From SIG440 sp045648175 (GTDB lineage: Bacteria > Bacillota > Clostridia > Monoglobales > Monoglobaceae): 16,148 nt of DNA. A program made the translations under genes and the position numbers. Positions 8,181 through 13,819 of the stretch are shown in pieces. Where the stretch lies: assembly GCA_045648175.1 (NCBI GenBank), contig JAZRNN010000055.1:1-16148 (forward strand), given 5' to 3'. Position 1 is the first letter of the stretch. Each line of letters begins with the position of its first letter. The notes beneath the pieces were generated by a model. The model had not been told where the DNA came from. It searched no databases and saw nothing but the letters and a program-made list of their open reading frames with translations.

Positions 8181-8816
8181 TTACTTTTGCCAGCATTCCA
8201 TAACTTGCTTTGAAATTTGCTTCATTCCCAACTCGGTAGGATGACCGTTTTCTTTGTCTATTTCTTTAAGATATACATATTTGATTTCAAACTTTTCACA
8301 GGCCTCTATAAAGCCATTAACGATTTCTTTTTTTAAATCAGTATTTATGATAACAATTATATCTTCAACAACATTTTTTGCGGTATCAATTAAATAGCAA
8401 AATGCAGGCAACACGCACTTTAATTCATCAACCGTCCAATCTAAATACTTAAGATTCCCGATAGGAGCATCTATCCACGAATCGTTTGTTCCTCCAAATA
8501 TAAACATTGTGTTGATTTTGTTTTCGACAAAAACTTTTTCTGCTATATATTTATCAATTCTGCTAACAAAAGATGATTCAACTGTTAGAGCTTCTCTTAC
8601 CGTATTACAAATTGTTGAACCTGAAAAACTGTCGTTAAGTATTATATTGAGGTTGTTTTCATTTGCCAACATCCTCCACCAGGTTTTTTCTACGCCCTTA
8701 ACAACAGGATTATCTTTTCTTTCATCACTGTAATAAAAGTGATACCCTTCTGGAATATATCCCTCATATGTTGAATAACTGTCACCCATTATAAATATGT
8801 TATTTTGGTTTTTCAT
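8181..8816 (-). CDS. SGNH/GDSL-family hydrolase
   Basis: A 211-residue esterase/lipase-like hydrolase without a signal peptide. The four SGNH blocks are present in order: GDSYS with the nucleophile Ser13, SFSGST with Gly66, FGGTND with Asn111, and ENGHPTELGM with His192. The acid normally three residues before the histidine is Glu189 here rather than Asp. The substrate is unknown; members remove acyl or acetyl groups from lipids and polysaccharides. The SD AGAGGT is about 7-8 nt before the ATG. The gene is more AT-rich than the flavodoxin operon and lies 105 bp upstream of it. It is the last gene before the accessory region and could be chromosomal or cargo. Confidence 0.85.
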   Translation of the reverse strand: MKNQNNIFIMGDSYSTYEGYIPEGYHFYYSDERKDNPVVKGVEKTWWRMLANENNLNIILNDSFSGSTICNTVREALTVESSFVSRIDKYIAEKVFVENKINTMFIFGGTNDSWIDAPIGNLKYLDWTVDELKCVLPAFCYLIDTAKNVVEDIIVIINTDLKKEIVNGFIEACEKFEIKYVYLKEIDKENGHPTELGMKQISKQVMECWQK

Positions 8817-8852
8817 TTTTTGTACCTCTTTTAATTTTGATTATATCCTCCC

Positions 8853-8902
8853 TACATAGCAGCACACAGCACTCCACATGCCTTGTGTGTAGTCTGCTAC
8901 AC
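8853..8902. repeat. Dyad-rich spacer between the SGNH gene and the accessory region (possible element boundary)
   Basis: The 92-bp spacer contains a perfect 6-bp inverted repeat, GTGTAG TCTG CTACAC (8887-8902). A larger imperfect fold on the minus strand pairs TAGCAG and CACAC with GTGTG and CTGCTA. There is no U-run for termination. It lies where chromosomal genes give way to mobile-element genes, so it is a candidate attachment region. The other end of the element is not in the window, so this cannot be tested here. Confidence 0.35.
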
Positions 8903-8908
8903 TATGGA

Positions 8909-9832
8909 TTATAAATTATATATTTTTTTGAATGATGGTTTATCCTTATATTGATTGTTATATCTTTCTATAAGTGCCATAGCATACTCTCTTGAAAATC
9001 CCATTCTGAATGCCTTTTCACAGATTTTATCAAATTCTCTTGTGCTATTTTCTATGGAATAACCATTGTATTGTAAAAATGTACTTGCTACTGATAATGG
9101 CATTGAACAAGCAAAGCAAACATTTATAAACAGTTGTTTTTCAAAATGCTTTTGTTCTTGTAAAGGGTTCATAAACTCTGAAATCGTAGAAGAACGAATG
9201 CCGTATTTTCCTAACTCCTTAAAATAACTATTACAAACTTCTTTTTTATAAGTTTTAACTATTAGATTTTCATCTTTTTCAAGTTCTTCCATTAGTTGTT
9301 TGTATGGAAGTTTAACTAACTTTCTATCTTTCAGCACTCTTATTTCATAAGAACAACCATTACTCAATAATTCTTGTAAAGCATAAATGAACATTGGTTT
9401 ATAATCATCAGCATTATAGAAAGATAATTTATGTTCATCTGTACTATATGTTTCAGAATATATATCACAATATTCTAAAAAGTCAAAATCCTTTTTGATT
9501 TTGTTGAACTCTGGAATTTCTTTTTTAGAAGAAAGTATATCAAAAAATGCTGGTTTTTCTAATTCTACAAGTTTTCCATCACAATTTATATTATATTTCC
9601 GTTCCAGCACTCCAAGAGATAGAATTGCTTTTTTGAATTTTTTACTGTTATATGTGCTTTTGTATTTTTCGTAATGGTTTTCCCAGTCCAAACAAAAAGA
9701 AAATACATTTTCAGCATAATCTTCATATTCATTGTATTTCTCTCGTTTTACTTCTTTCCTACATTTTTTAAGCCATACTGCTATTTCTTCTGAATTCATT
9801 TTTGAAATATCATCCAAAAATAAATTTCCCAT
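8909..9832 (-). CDS. Unrecognised 307-residue protein with attenuator-like leader
   Basis: I do not recognise the family. The protein is soluble, rich in Lys, Glu, Tyr and Phe, and has no signal peptide or membrane helix. The N-terminal half is charged and probably helical. The C-terminal block at about 238-295 (KQLFINVCFACSMPLSVASTFLQYNGY ... FDKICEKAFRMGFSREYAMALIERYN) looks like two or three short helices, vaguely like the helix-turn-helix tails of small mobile-element proteins; that is only a resemblance. The ATG at 9832 has AGGTGG 8 nt upstream; an in-frame GTG at 9844 overlaps that SD and is rejected. Upstream lie a leader peptide ORF, several hairpins and an intrinsic terminator ending just before the SD. 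Expression is therefore probably conditional. This regulation suggests a stress- or antibiotic-responsive role, but no resistance motif is visible. Confidence 0.75.
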   Translation of the reverse strand: MGNLFLDDISKMNSEEIAVWLKKCRKEVKREKYNEYEDYAENVFSFCLDWENHYEKYKSTYNSKKFKKAILSLGVLERKYNINCDGKLVELEKPAFFDILSSKKEIPEFNKIKKDFDFLEYCDIYSETYSTDEHKLSFYNADDYKPMFIYALQELLSNGCSYEIRVLKDRKLVKLPYKQLMEELEKDENLIVKTYKKEVCNSYFKELGKYGIRSSTISEFMNPLQEQKHFEKQLFINVCFACSMPLSVASTFLQYNGYSIENSTREFDKICEKAFRMGFSREYAMALIERYNNQYKDKPSFKKIYNL

Positions 9833-9844
9833 ATAATACACCAC

Positions 9845-9888
9845 CTAAAAGAGAAAACCGCCAGAATGAATAAACATTCTGACGGTTT
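9845..9888 (-). terminator. Intrinsic terminator / attenuator before the 307-residue gene
   Basis: On the minus strand a 14-bp stem (9875-9888 with 9855-9868, one G-U, 6-nt loop) is followed by UUUUCUCUUUU. On the plus strand the wobble becomes an A-C mismatch, so the structure is optimised for the minus-strand RNA. The U-tract abuts the SD of the downstream gene (9841-9846), so a transcript must read through it to express that gene. Confidence 0.75.
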
Positions 9889-9916
9889 CAGTTATTCCTA
9901 CCATTTGTATTTATTG

Positions 9917-9934
9917 CCTGCCCTTATGGGCAGG
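9917..9934 (-). other. Leader hairpin holding the stop codon of the leader ORF
   Basis: A perfect 7-bp GC-rich stem CCTGCCC / GGGCAGG has loop ATAA on the minus strand. The loop contains the TAA of the leader ORF. It extends outward with GTATT / AATAC after an internal loop. A ribosome on the last leader codons would melt this hairpin. Confidence 0.7.
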
Positions 9935-9956
9935 AGTAATACCATTTCTTAACCAT
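9924..9956 (-). CDS. 10-residue leader peptide (MVKKWYYSCP)
   Basis: The short ORF MVKKWYYSCP ends in TAA. It has a proper SD (AGGA at 9964-9967, 7 nt before the ATG) and sits between the upstream three-hairpin structure and the terminator that precedes the 307-residue gene. Its last codons and stop form the 5' arm and loop of the 9917-9934 hairpin. This is the arrangement of leader peptides that sense ribosome stalling and control a downstream terminator, as known for several antibiotic-inducible genes in Firmicutes. The run Trp-Tyr-Tyr-Ser-Cys-Pro could be a stalling segment. The ORF and SD are seen directly; the sensing role is inference. Confidence 0.55.
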   Translation of the reverse strand: MVKKWYYSCP

Positions 9957-9965
9957 TTTGTTTTC

Positions 9966-10045
9966 CTACCAGTTTTATTTTGTTTGATAACAAAATAGAT
10001 ATGAGAGAGTAAAGGTTTTCCCTTTACCTTATATTATACTGGTAG
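9966..10045 (-). ncRNA. Structured leader: three-way-junction fold upstream of the leader ORF
   Basis: In the minus-strand RNA a closing 8-bp stem pairs CTACCAGT (10038-10045) with ACTGGTAG (9966-9973). Inside are two perfect hairpins: GTAAAGG / CCTTTAC (10009-10027) and ATTTTGTT / AACAAAAT (9977-9996). The closing 3' strand overlaps the leader ORF's SD, so this fold would mask it. A TATAAT on the minus strand (10033-10038) overlaps the closing 5' strand. If that is the real promoter, without a good -35, the closing stem would not be transcribed and only the two inner hairpins would remain. A single-strand replication origin is an alternative reading. Confidence 0.5.
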
Positions 10046-10049
10046 AATT

Positions 10050-10061
10050 GTCAGAATATAA
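10050..10061. repeat. Repeat GTCAGAATATAA, copy A
   Basis: This exact 12-bp repeat recurs at 11806-11817. The longer shared context is AATYGTCAGAATATAA followed within 2 nt by TTTTWAT. Both copies lie in the noncoding spacer 5' of a minus-strand gene of the accessory region. The 8-mer core ATTCTGAC also occurs on the plus strand inside the terminator stem at 9876-9883. Confidence 0.5.
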
Positions 10062-10072
10062 CTTTTATTAAC

Positions 10073-10891
10073 TTAAAAATCTGAATTACAGTTATTACAA
10101 TGCCATTGATACTTTCTCTTGTTTCCAAATATACCAAACAAAGCAACATTAACTGCCTTTGCGGTAGATGAAATTTTCTTTGTGTTTCCAGATTGGCAGT
10201 ACGGGCATTTTACTGTTGGTGTTGCTGGTTTATAAATAGGAGCTGAATATATTGGTGCTTGAGAAACTCCAAATTGAGAAAATAGTTCTTTCAGTTCTTT
10301 AACTTTTTCTTCTTTTATTTTTGAACCAATATAGTATTCTCCGTTATGTATCAAAAATCCACTTGGGGTATTACCAGTGCCTGAACCACATTTCGCAAGT
10401 ATCTGTCCCTTTCTTATATAGTTTCCGCCGTCGTTTCCTAACGGAGATGTTGCTGAATATGTGCCATCGTCTTTGAAAGTAAGTCTATCCATTCCACCCA
10501 TAAAACTTTCCTTTGAACAACTGGCATTAAACCTGCTTTCTTCGGGAATGTTTCCATTGTATTTACCATTCTCCGTTATAAGAAAATCTCCATCAATTTC
10601 CATTTTAGAAACAACTCCTGGTCGTCTATCTATGTATATACAACCATTCTCAACTCGGTATTTATACTCAATTGAATTTTCATTACAAATACCTTCAGCC
10701 CCATCTTCAATGCCATTCTCAAAAACAGTTTTTATTCTTGCTTCTAATAAATCATAATAAATAACTTCATTTTTAGTTTCTGGTTCTACAGTTTCTTGTT
10801 TTATATCAGATAACGGAAATCCACAATTTATACAAGCAGAAGCCTTATCGGATACTTCTTTGCCACATTCGGGGCATTTAATTAAAGCCAT
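10073..10891 (-). CDS. Double zinc-ribbon protein of unknown function
   Basis: A 272-residue cytoplasmic protein with a zinc ribbon at each end. The N-terminal one is CPECGKEVSDKASACINCG (Cys6, Cys9, Cys20, Cys23). The C-terminal one has CPYC at 229-232 and CNNC at 265-268. The long insert between them, KAVNVALFGIFGNKRKYQWH, contains a hydrophobic stretch of the kind seen in many uncharacterised clostridial zinc-ribbon proteins. The middle (about 40-205) is beta-rich with repeated short strands (NGEYYIGSKI, ENGKYNGNIP) and no enzyme motif. Three or more Cys pairs suggest metal or nucleic-acid binding, but no function can be assigned. The SD AAAGGAG is 7-8 nt before the ATG and a good promoter lies just upstream. 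Confidence 0.85.
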   Translation of the reverse strand: MALIKCPECGKEVSDKASACINCGFPLSDIKQETVEPETKNEVIYYDLLEARIKTVFENGIEDGAEGICNENSIEYKYRVENGCIYIDRRPGVVSKMEIDGDFLITENGKYNGNIPEESRFNASCSKESFMGGMDRLTFKDDGTYSATSPLGNDGGNYIRKGQILAKCGSGTGNTPSGFLIHNGEYYIGSKIKEEKVKELKELFSQFGVSQAPIYSAPIYKPATPTVKCPYCQSGNTKKISSTAKAVNVALFGIFGNKRKYQWHCNNCNSDF

Positions 10892-10922
10892 AAATATTAC
10901 TCCTTTGTATGCTTTTTATTTT

Positions 10923-10951
10923 ATTATAACATATAATTCCTTAAAAGTCAA
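10923..10951 (-). promoter_or_regulatory. Sigma-A promoter of the zinc-ribbon gene
   Basis: On the minus strand TTGACT (10946-10951) and a perfect TATAAT (10923-10928) have an ideal 17-nt spacer. The transcript would start near 10916 and reach the SD about 15 nt later. The gene is therefore transcribed independently of the Rep-like gene upstream. Confidence 0.8.
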
Positions 10952-10993
10952 TTTTCTTCCGCATAAAAGGATAATTTCTGAATATTTATTGTA

Positions 10994-11725
10994 TTATGGT
11001 GGAATATATATTCTTTTCTTATCTATTCTTAACAGATATATATTCTTTCTCATACCTAATAGATAGGTATATATTAAATAAATAATATTACATTGTAATC
11101 TTTTTCTGGTTGGTTGTGGTTTGGAATGTCTTTGTCTGTCTTGTTTCTTTGGTTGTGTCGGTGTTTTAATATGTGTAAATTTAATTACTTGTGCCTGAAT
11201 GGTGGCGTTTGCCTTTGATACGGCGGTGTAAAATCCGTGCTTGTCGGTTGATAGTATTCCTTTTTCATCTATCTCTACTGTTCGTATGGTCTGTGATTGC
11301 TTTAATACATAAGTCAATGCTTCTTCTTGGTACTCTCGGCAATCGTTATACCATACCGCTTTTGCCTTGTATTTATTGTTCAAGCGGTCAGCCATTAAGG
11401 AGCAGAGCATATCAGCAGGGTTGCCATATAGCACGATATGTATATGTGGTGTGGTCTTATGGGTTGGTAGATAGTAGTTAGTTCTAGCAAATCTCTTTCT
11501 TGGTCTGCCTCTTTTTCCAGTTCTTAAAACTGTCATTGTCCCTGCTTTTGGATTGTACTCACTAACACCAATAACCGCTTTACAAGAATAGCCTTTTCTC
11601 TGGCATAGTCTTTGAAGCCAGATTCTAAGGGCGTTCGCTTCCTTTACTGCTTCTTTTATGGTGCTGAAAATACCGCTTGAAACAGTTATCATCATAATTT
11701 TAGTTTTTCTTTTCATTTGTATCAT
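10994..11725 (-). CDS. HUH-endonuclease / rolling-circle Rep-like protein
   Basis: A 243-residue basic protein with the three ordered motifs of rolling-circle initiators. KIMMITVSSG (9-18) serves as motif 1. The HUH motif is TPHIHIVLYG (His94, His96). The YxxK motif is ALTYVLKQ (Tyr139, Lys142), with Tyr139 the predicted nicking and covalent-linkage residue. The KRGRPRKRFAR segment (71-81) and the basic, proline-rich tail after about 185 should bind DNA. Such proteins nick one strand at an origin for plasmid replication or replicative transfer. It is short for a plasmid Rep and has no helicase or primase domain. The start is uncertain: ATG at 11725 and ATG at 11716 each have only a weak GAGAG-type SD. 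The last 20 codons overlap the AT repeats at 11004-11075. Specific family membership is inferred from motifs. Confidence 0.7.
   Translation of the reverse strand: MIQMKRKTKIMMITVSSGIFSTIKEAVKEANALRIWLQRLCQRKGYSCKAVIGVSEYNPKAGTMTVLRTGKRGRPRKRFARTNYYLPTHKTTPHIHIVLYGNPADMLCSLMADRLNNKYKAKAVWYNDCREYQEEALTYVLKQSQTIRTVEIDEKGILSTDKHGFYTAVSKANATIQAQVIKFTHIKTPTQPKKQDRQRHSKPQPTRKRLQCNIIYLIYTYLLGMRKNIYLLRIDKKRIYIPP
11004..11075. repeat. Three TATATATT units at 31-32 bp spacing at the 3' end of the Rep-like gene
   Basis: ATATATATT occurs at 11004-11012 and 11036-11044, and GTATATATT at 11067-11075, spaced 32 and 31 bp (three helical turns). The first two are followed by CTTT. Between the second and third lies a perfect dyad, ATACCTA ATAGA TAGGTAT (11052-11070). 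Iterated sites plus a dyad resemble origin iterons, but the block is AT-rich and within the coding frame, so chance or protein repeats remain possible. Confidence 0.35.
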
Positions 11726-11788
11726 CTCTCATATCTCTATTTTTAGAAACATACGGAGAAAATGAAAAGTATATAAATTTTAAGTGTT

Positions 11789-11817
11789 TGACGATTTTTG
11801 AAATCGTCAGAATATAA
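11789..11817. repeat. 9-bp dyad with repeat copy B upstream of the Rep-like gene
   Basis: The dyad TGACGATTT TTG AAATCGTCA (11789-11809) is perfect and runs directly into the second copy of GTCAGAATATAA (11806-11817). It lies about 65 bp upstream of the Rep-like start and has no U-run in the minus direction. It is more likely a protein-binding site or origin element than a terminator. Confidence 0.5.
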
Positions 11818-11839
11818 GGTTTTTATAGTATCAAGTATA

Positions 11840-11882
11840 AAAAAAGATGATTTTCTCGGTTCCGGAGAAAATCATCTTTTTT
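11840..11882. terminator. Bidirectional-looking intrinsic terminator after the 38-residue ORF
   Basis: A perfect 18-bp stem with a 7-nt loop (GGTTCCG) is flanked by A/T tracts that give a U-run on both strands. It overlaps the stop codon of the small ORF at 11872-11988 and ends the minus-strand unit coming from 12040-13542, separating it from the Rep-like gene. Confidence 0.85.
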
Positions 11883-11988
11883 CGTTCAATGAATTTTCAA
11901 AACTTTCTATCCACCTATTGAACTCGTCTTGAAAAGTCAATCTTGAAATCTCTTCTAAAAATTCTATTTCGTCTTTTGTGAATTCCAT
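11872..11988 (-). CDS. Small 38-residue acidic helical protein
   Basis: The ORF starts MEFTKDEIEFLEEIS and ends NSLNEKR. It is acidic, amphipathic and predicted to be helical, with one Trp. A purine-rich SD-like AAGGATGG lies about 10 nt before the ATG at 11988. It follows the 12040-12918 gene by 51 nt on the same strand, and its TGA is embedded in the terminator stem, as for a genuine last gene of an operon. No family is recognised. A copy-control or accessory role for the neighbouring Rep-like gene would be a guess. Confidence 0.5.
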   Translation of the reverse strand: MEFTKDEIEFLEEISRLTFQDEFNRWIESFENSLNEKR

Positions 11989-12039
11989 ATCTGTTTTGCC
12001 ATCCTTTCTTTCTTGTATTATACAAAAATCAAAAAAGGA

Positions 12040-12918
12040 TTATAACCATTTTTCTACATCAATTCCAGAAAAGAGACGATTTTTTACATTATACCAATGA
12101 AATCTTATGTTTTCATCTGGAAATTTATTAAAAACTTTCTTTTGTAAGAATTCTGATTTTTCATTAAGAGAATATATATCAAAGATAACTCTTGTCGGTA
12201 TGCCGTACATCATTGACGATACCGCTTCAAGAGATTTTTTTATGTTCCTTATAAGTTTCTCGGTGTTGTTCTGGTATAGAAATATAGCCAGATGAACTTG
12301 TAATGTATTCTCGGTGTAATCAGCATAATGAACATATATGTTATTGTTTCTCATAATAAGCAGGTCGGTTGTCTGGCAGGCAGTTTTCTTCAAGGTGTCC
12401 TTTCGCCCTTTGGTACTGGATTTTAGAAACTCGGTTTTCTCGGCAAGTTCGTCCAGATATAATTTTAATGTGCTTGTGTCGGCACTCTTGCTGTCCATAA
12501 AGCAATACACTCGGTTTAAAAAATTCAAACTGTTCTCTACGGCATAGTAGCAGAAATTCCCTTGTTGTAGGATTTTAACCATTTTCTCGGTGTTGTCAAA
12601 ATAGGTATGTATCAGCATTTCGCAGAGTAAGGCAGAGTGAAGCAAGTGCTTACTTGTCAATTTTGGAGACTTACTTGATAATCCAAAATGACGATAGGCG
12701 GTATGTCTGGCTATTATAACCTTGTTTCTACCTATCTGCTTGACCTTGATAATACCATTGTCTATAAGCCTTTCAAGTAGTCTGGTGTCGGTCTTGCCGA
12801 GCATACTGTAAAAATGCTTTAAGAACATAACACCACCACAACCATATATAAGTATGTATATAATTCTCTTATTGTCTGCCAGAAGTTTCTTCTGGCACAT
12901 CTCTTTTATTCCGTCCAT
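12040..12918 (-). CDS. Winged-helix-like accessory protein of the mobile element
   Basis: A 292-residue protein that I cannot name. Residues about 30-76 read as a winged helix: FYSMLGKTDTRLLERLIDNGIIKVKQIGRNKVIIARHTAYRHFGL has two helices followed by a beta hairpin with basic tips. The remainder is helical and then alpha/beta (ADYTENTLQVHLAIFLYQ, TRVIFDIYSLNEKSEFL), with no catalytic motif that I recognise. It follows the 200-residue winged-helix gene by 21 nt and precedes the 38-residue ORF, and it has a strong SD (AAAGGGGGA). The same-strand cluster upstream of the HUH Rep-like gene suggests a replication or mobilization accessory function, possibly a DNA-binding partner. Confidence 0.7.
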   Translation of the reverse strand: MDGIKEMCQKKLLADNKRIIYILIYGCGGVMFLKHFYSMLGKTDTRLLERLIDNGIIKVKQIGRNKVIIARHTAYRHFGLSSKSPKLTSKHLLHSALLCEMLIHTYFDNTEKMVKILQQGNFCYYAVENSLNFLNRVYCFMDSKSADTSTLKLYLDELAEKTEFLKSSTKGRKDTLKKTACQTTDLLIMRNNNIYVHYADYTENTLQVHLAIFLYQNNTEKLIRNIKKSLEAVSSMMYGIPTRVIFDIYSLNEKSEFLQKKVFNKFPDENIRFHWYNVKNRLFSGIDVEKWL

Positions 12919-12939
12919 TTTTCTTTCCCCCTTTGTTAA

Positions 12940-13542
12940 TTAAATTCTTTCCATTTCAAGAGTTCCCCCATTACCAATAATAGCAACGGCTTCAATTTTA
13001 GCATTCACTTCAATTTCACTATATGCCGAAGTAATCACTTCGTAATACTCATTCGTGCCATAGCAAAGGTCTGGCATTGATATTGTATGACTTGCCATAG
13101 CATTATACAGTTCTTCGTGTCGGTCATACAACTTATCTTCTAACAGTTTGTCCAGATGTTCTTTGAACTCGTCCCTGATTTCTGATTCACATCTCATAGT
13201 GAGCCTTTGTTCTGGTGTCAGAGATATAATTTTGTTCATCAGTCTTAAATCGTGTTCTGTGCCTGTGCTTGTATAATACTTTCGGTCAGCAAGTGTCGGC
13301 ACATTCTGGGAAATCCACTTTTTGCCGTCATCTGATATTCGGTAAATGCTTTGTCTGTTGCCTTTATCGTCTATATACGAAGCCTTCTGAATTGTCCTAT
13401 CAAGCACGAAATTTTTAAGGCGGTTAGCCGTAATAAATTTGAGTGCTTGTTCCTTTGAGCAAACACCAGAACATCTAAGGGCGTTCAAGAATTGAATGTC
13501 CTTATGGTTCGGTGTTTGTATATAATGAGATTTTCTTCCCAA
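12940..13542 (-). CDS. Winged-helix protein resembling the replication-relaxation family (TTG start)
   Basis: A 200-residue protein. It begins MGRKSHYIQTPNHKDIQFLNALRCSG and has a winged helix at about 13-78 (SKEQALKFI ... LKNFVLDRTIQKASYI ... IYRISDDGKKWI). The C-terminal half has GTEHDLRLMNKI (around 95), SMPDLCY and YSEIEVNAKIEAV. This order of winged helix, His-Asp segment, PD segment and EIE segment resembles replication-relaxation proteins, winged-helix proteins of plasmids and conjugative elements; the match is by eye. The start is TTG at 13542, chosen because a full GGAGGTG lies 8 nt upstream. The frame stays open upstream to an ATG at 13632, which has a poor SD and would place a terminator-like hairpin inside the coding region. 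Confidence 0.65.
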   Translation of the reverse strand: MGRKSHYIQTPNHKDIQFLNALRCSGVCSKEQALKFITANRLKNFVLDRTIQKASYIDDKGNRQSIYRISDDGKKWISQNVPTLADRKYYTSTGTEHDLRLMNKIISLTPEQRLTMRCESEIRDEFKEHLDKLLEDKLYDRHEELYNAMASHTISMPDLCYGTNEYYEVITSAYSEIEVNAKIEAVAIIGNGGTLEMERI

Positions 13543-13562
13543 GAAAATCACCTCCGAGAGCC

Positions 13563-13702
13563 TCTGGCAAGACCGAACGAAGCAAGAAACGAAAAAAACA
13601 TTCACATTCTGGGAATGTGGTGGCATAGCCATTTTTCTTTCGGTGGTATGAAAAAATTATTTTAATAATTTTTATATACCTGCGGAGTGAGGTCTTGCGA
13701 GA
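13563..13702. repeat. Nested palindromes in the divergent spacer (candidate origin or oriT)
   Basis: Outer arms TCTGGCAAGACC (13563-13574) and GGTCTTGCGAGA (13691-13702) are inverted with 11 of 12 matches and enclose 116 bp. Inside are CACATTC TGG GAATGTG (13603-13619), GGC ATA GCC (13622-13630) and the perfect AT dyad AAAAATTATT TT AATAATTTTT (13652-13673). It lies directly upstream of the minus-strand accessory operon. Rolling-circle, single-strand and transfer origins have this kind of structure, but no known nick site is recognisable. Confidence 0.45.
13592..13619 (-). terminator. Possible attenuator upstream of the TTG-started gene
   Basis: On the minus strand the 7-bp stem CACATTC / GAATGTG (3-nt loop) is followed after four nt by seven U residues, 35-40 nt before the SD of the 12940-13542 gene. 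The stem is short and the U-run is offset, so termination would be partial at best. Confidence 0.4.
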
Positions 13703-13756
13703 TTTTTTCTTTCCTATTTTATATATAATACTTTATTTATAAACATTCTATAACTT

Positions 13757-13819
13757 GAAGATGTTGAAACAAGCCTATTAGTTTGGTTGGCATTGATTTT
13801 ATTGTTTTTCAATATCTTC
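13757..13819. repeat. Imperfect inverted repeat ending at the ardA operator
   Basis: GAAGATGTTGAAAC (13757-13770) is complementary to TTTTCAATATCTTC (13806-13819) at 12 of 14 positions. The right arm overlaps the ATCTTCC box of the duplicated promoter module. No ORF is found in the 13543-13966 spacer apart from extensions of the flanking genes. Confidence 0.4.

Noticed and set aside
9845..10061. MITE or tRNA-like element suggested by the clustered hairpins
   Set aside because: There are no matching terminal inverted repeats with target duplication, and no anticodon or T-loop signature. A leader ORF plus terminator explains the structure better.
13682..13729. Third copy of the ardA/integrase promoter module, from GCGGAGTGA at 13682
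   Set aside because: Only the GCGGAGTRA core matches. The rest of the 16-bp box differs, and the nearest TATAAT is 6 nt off the shared spacing.
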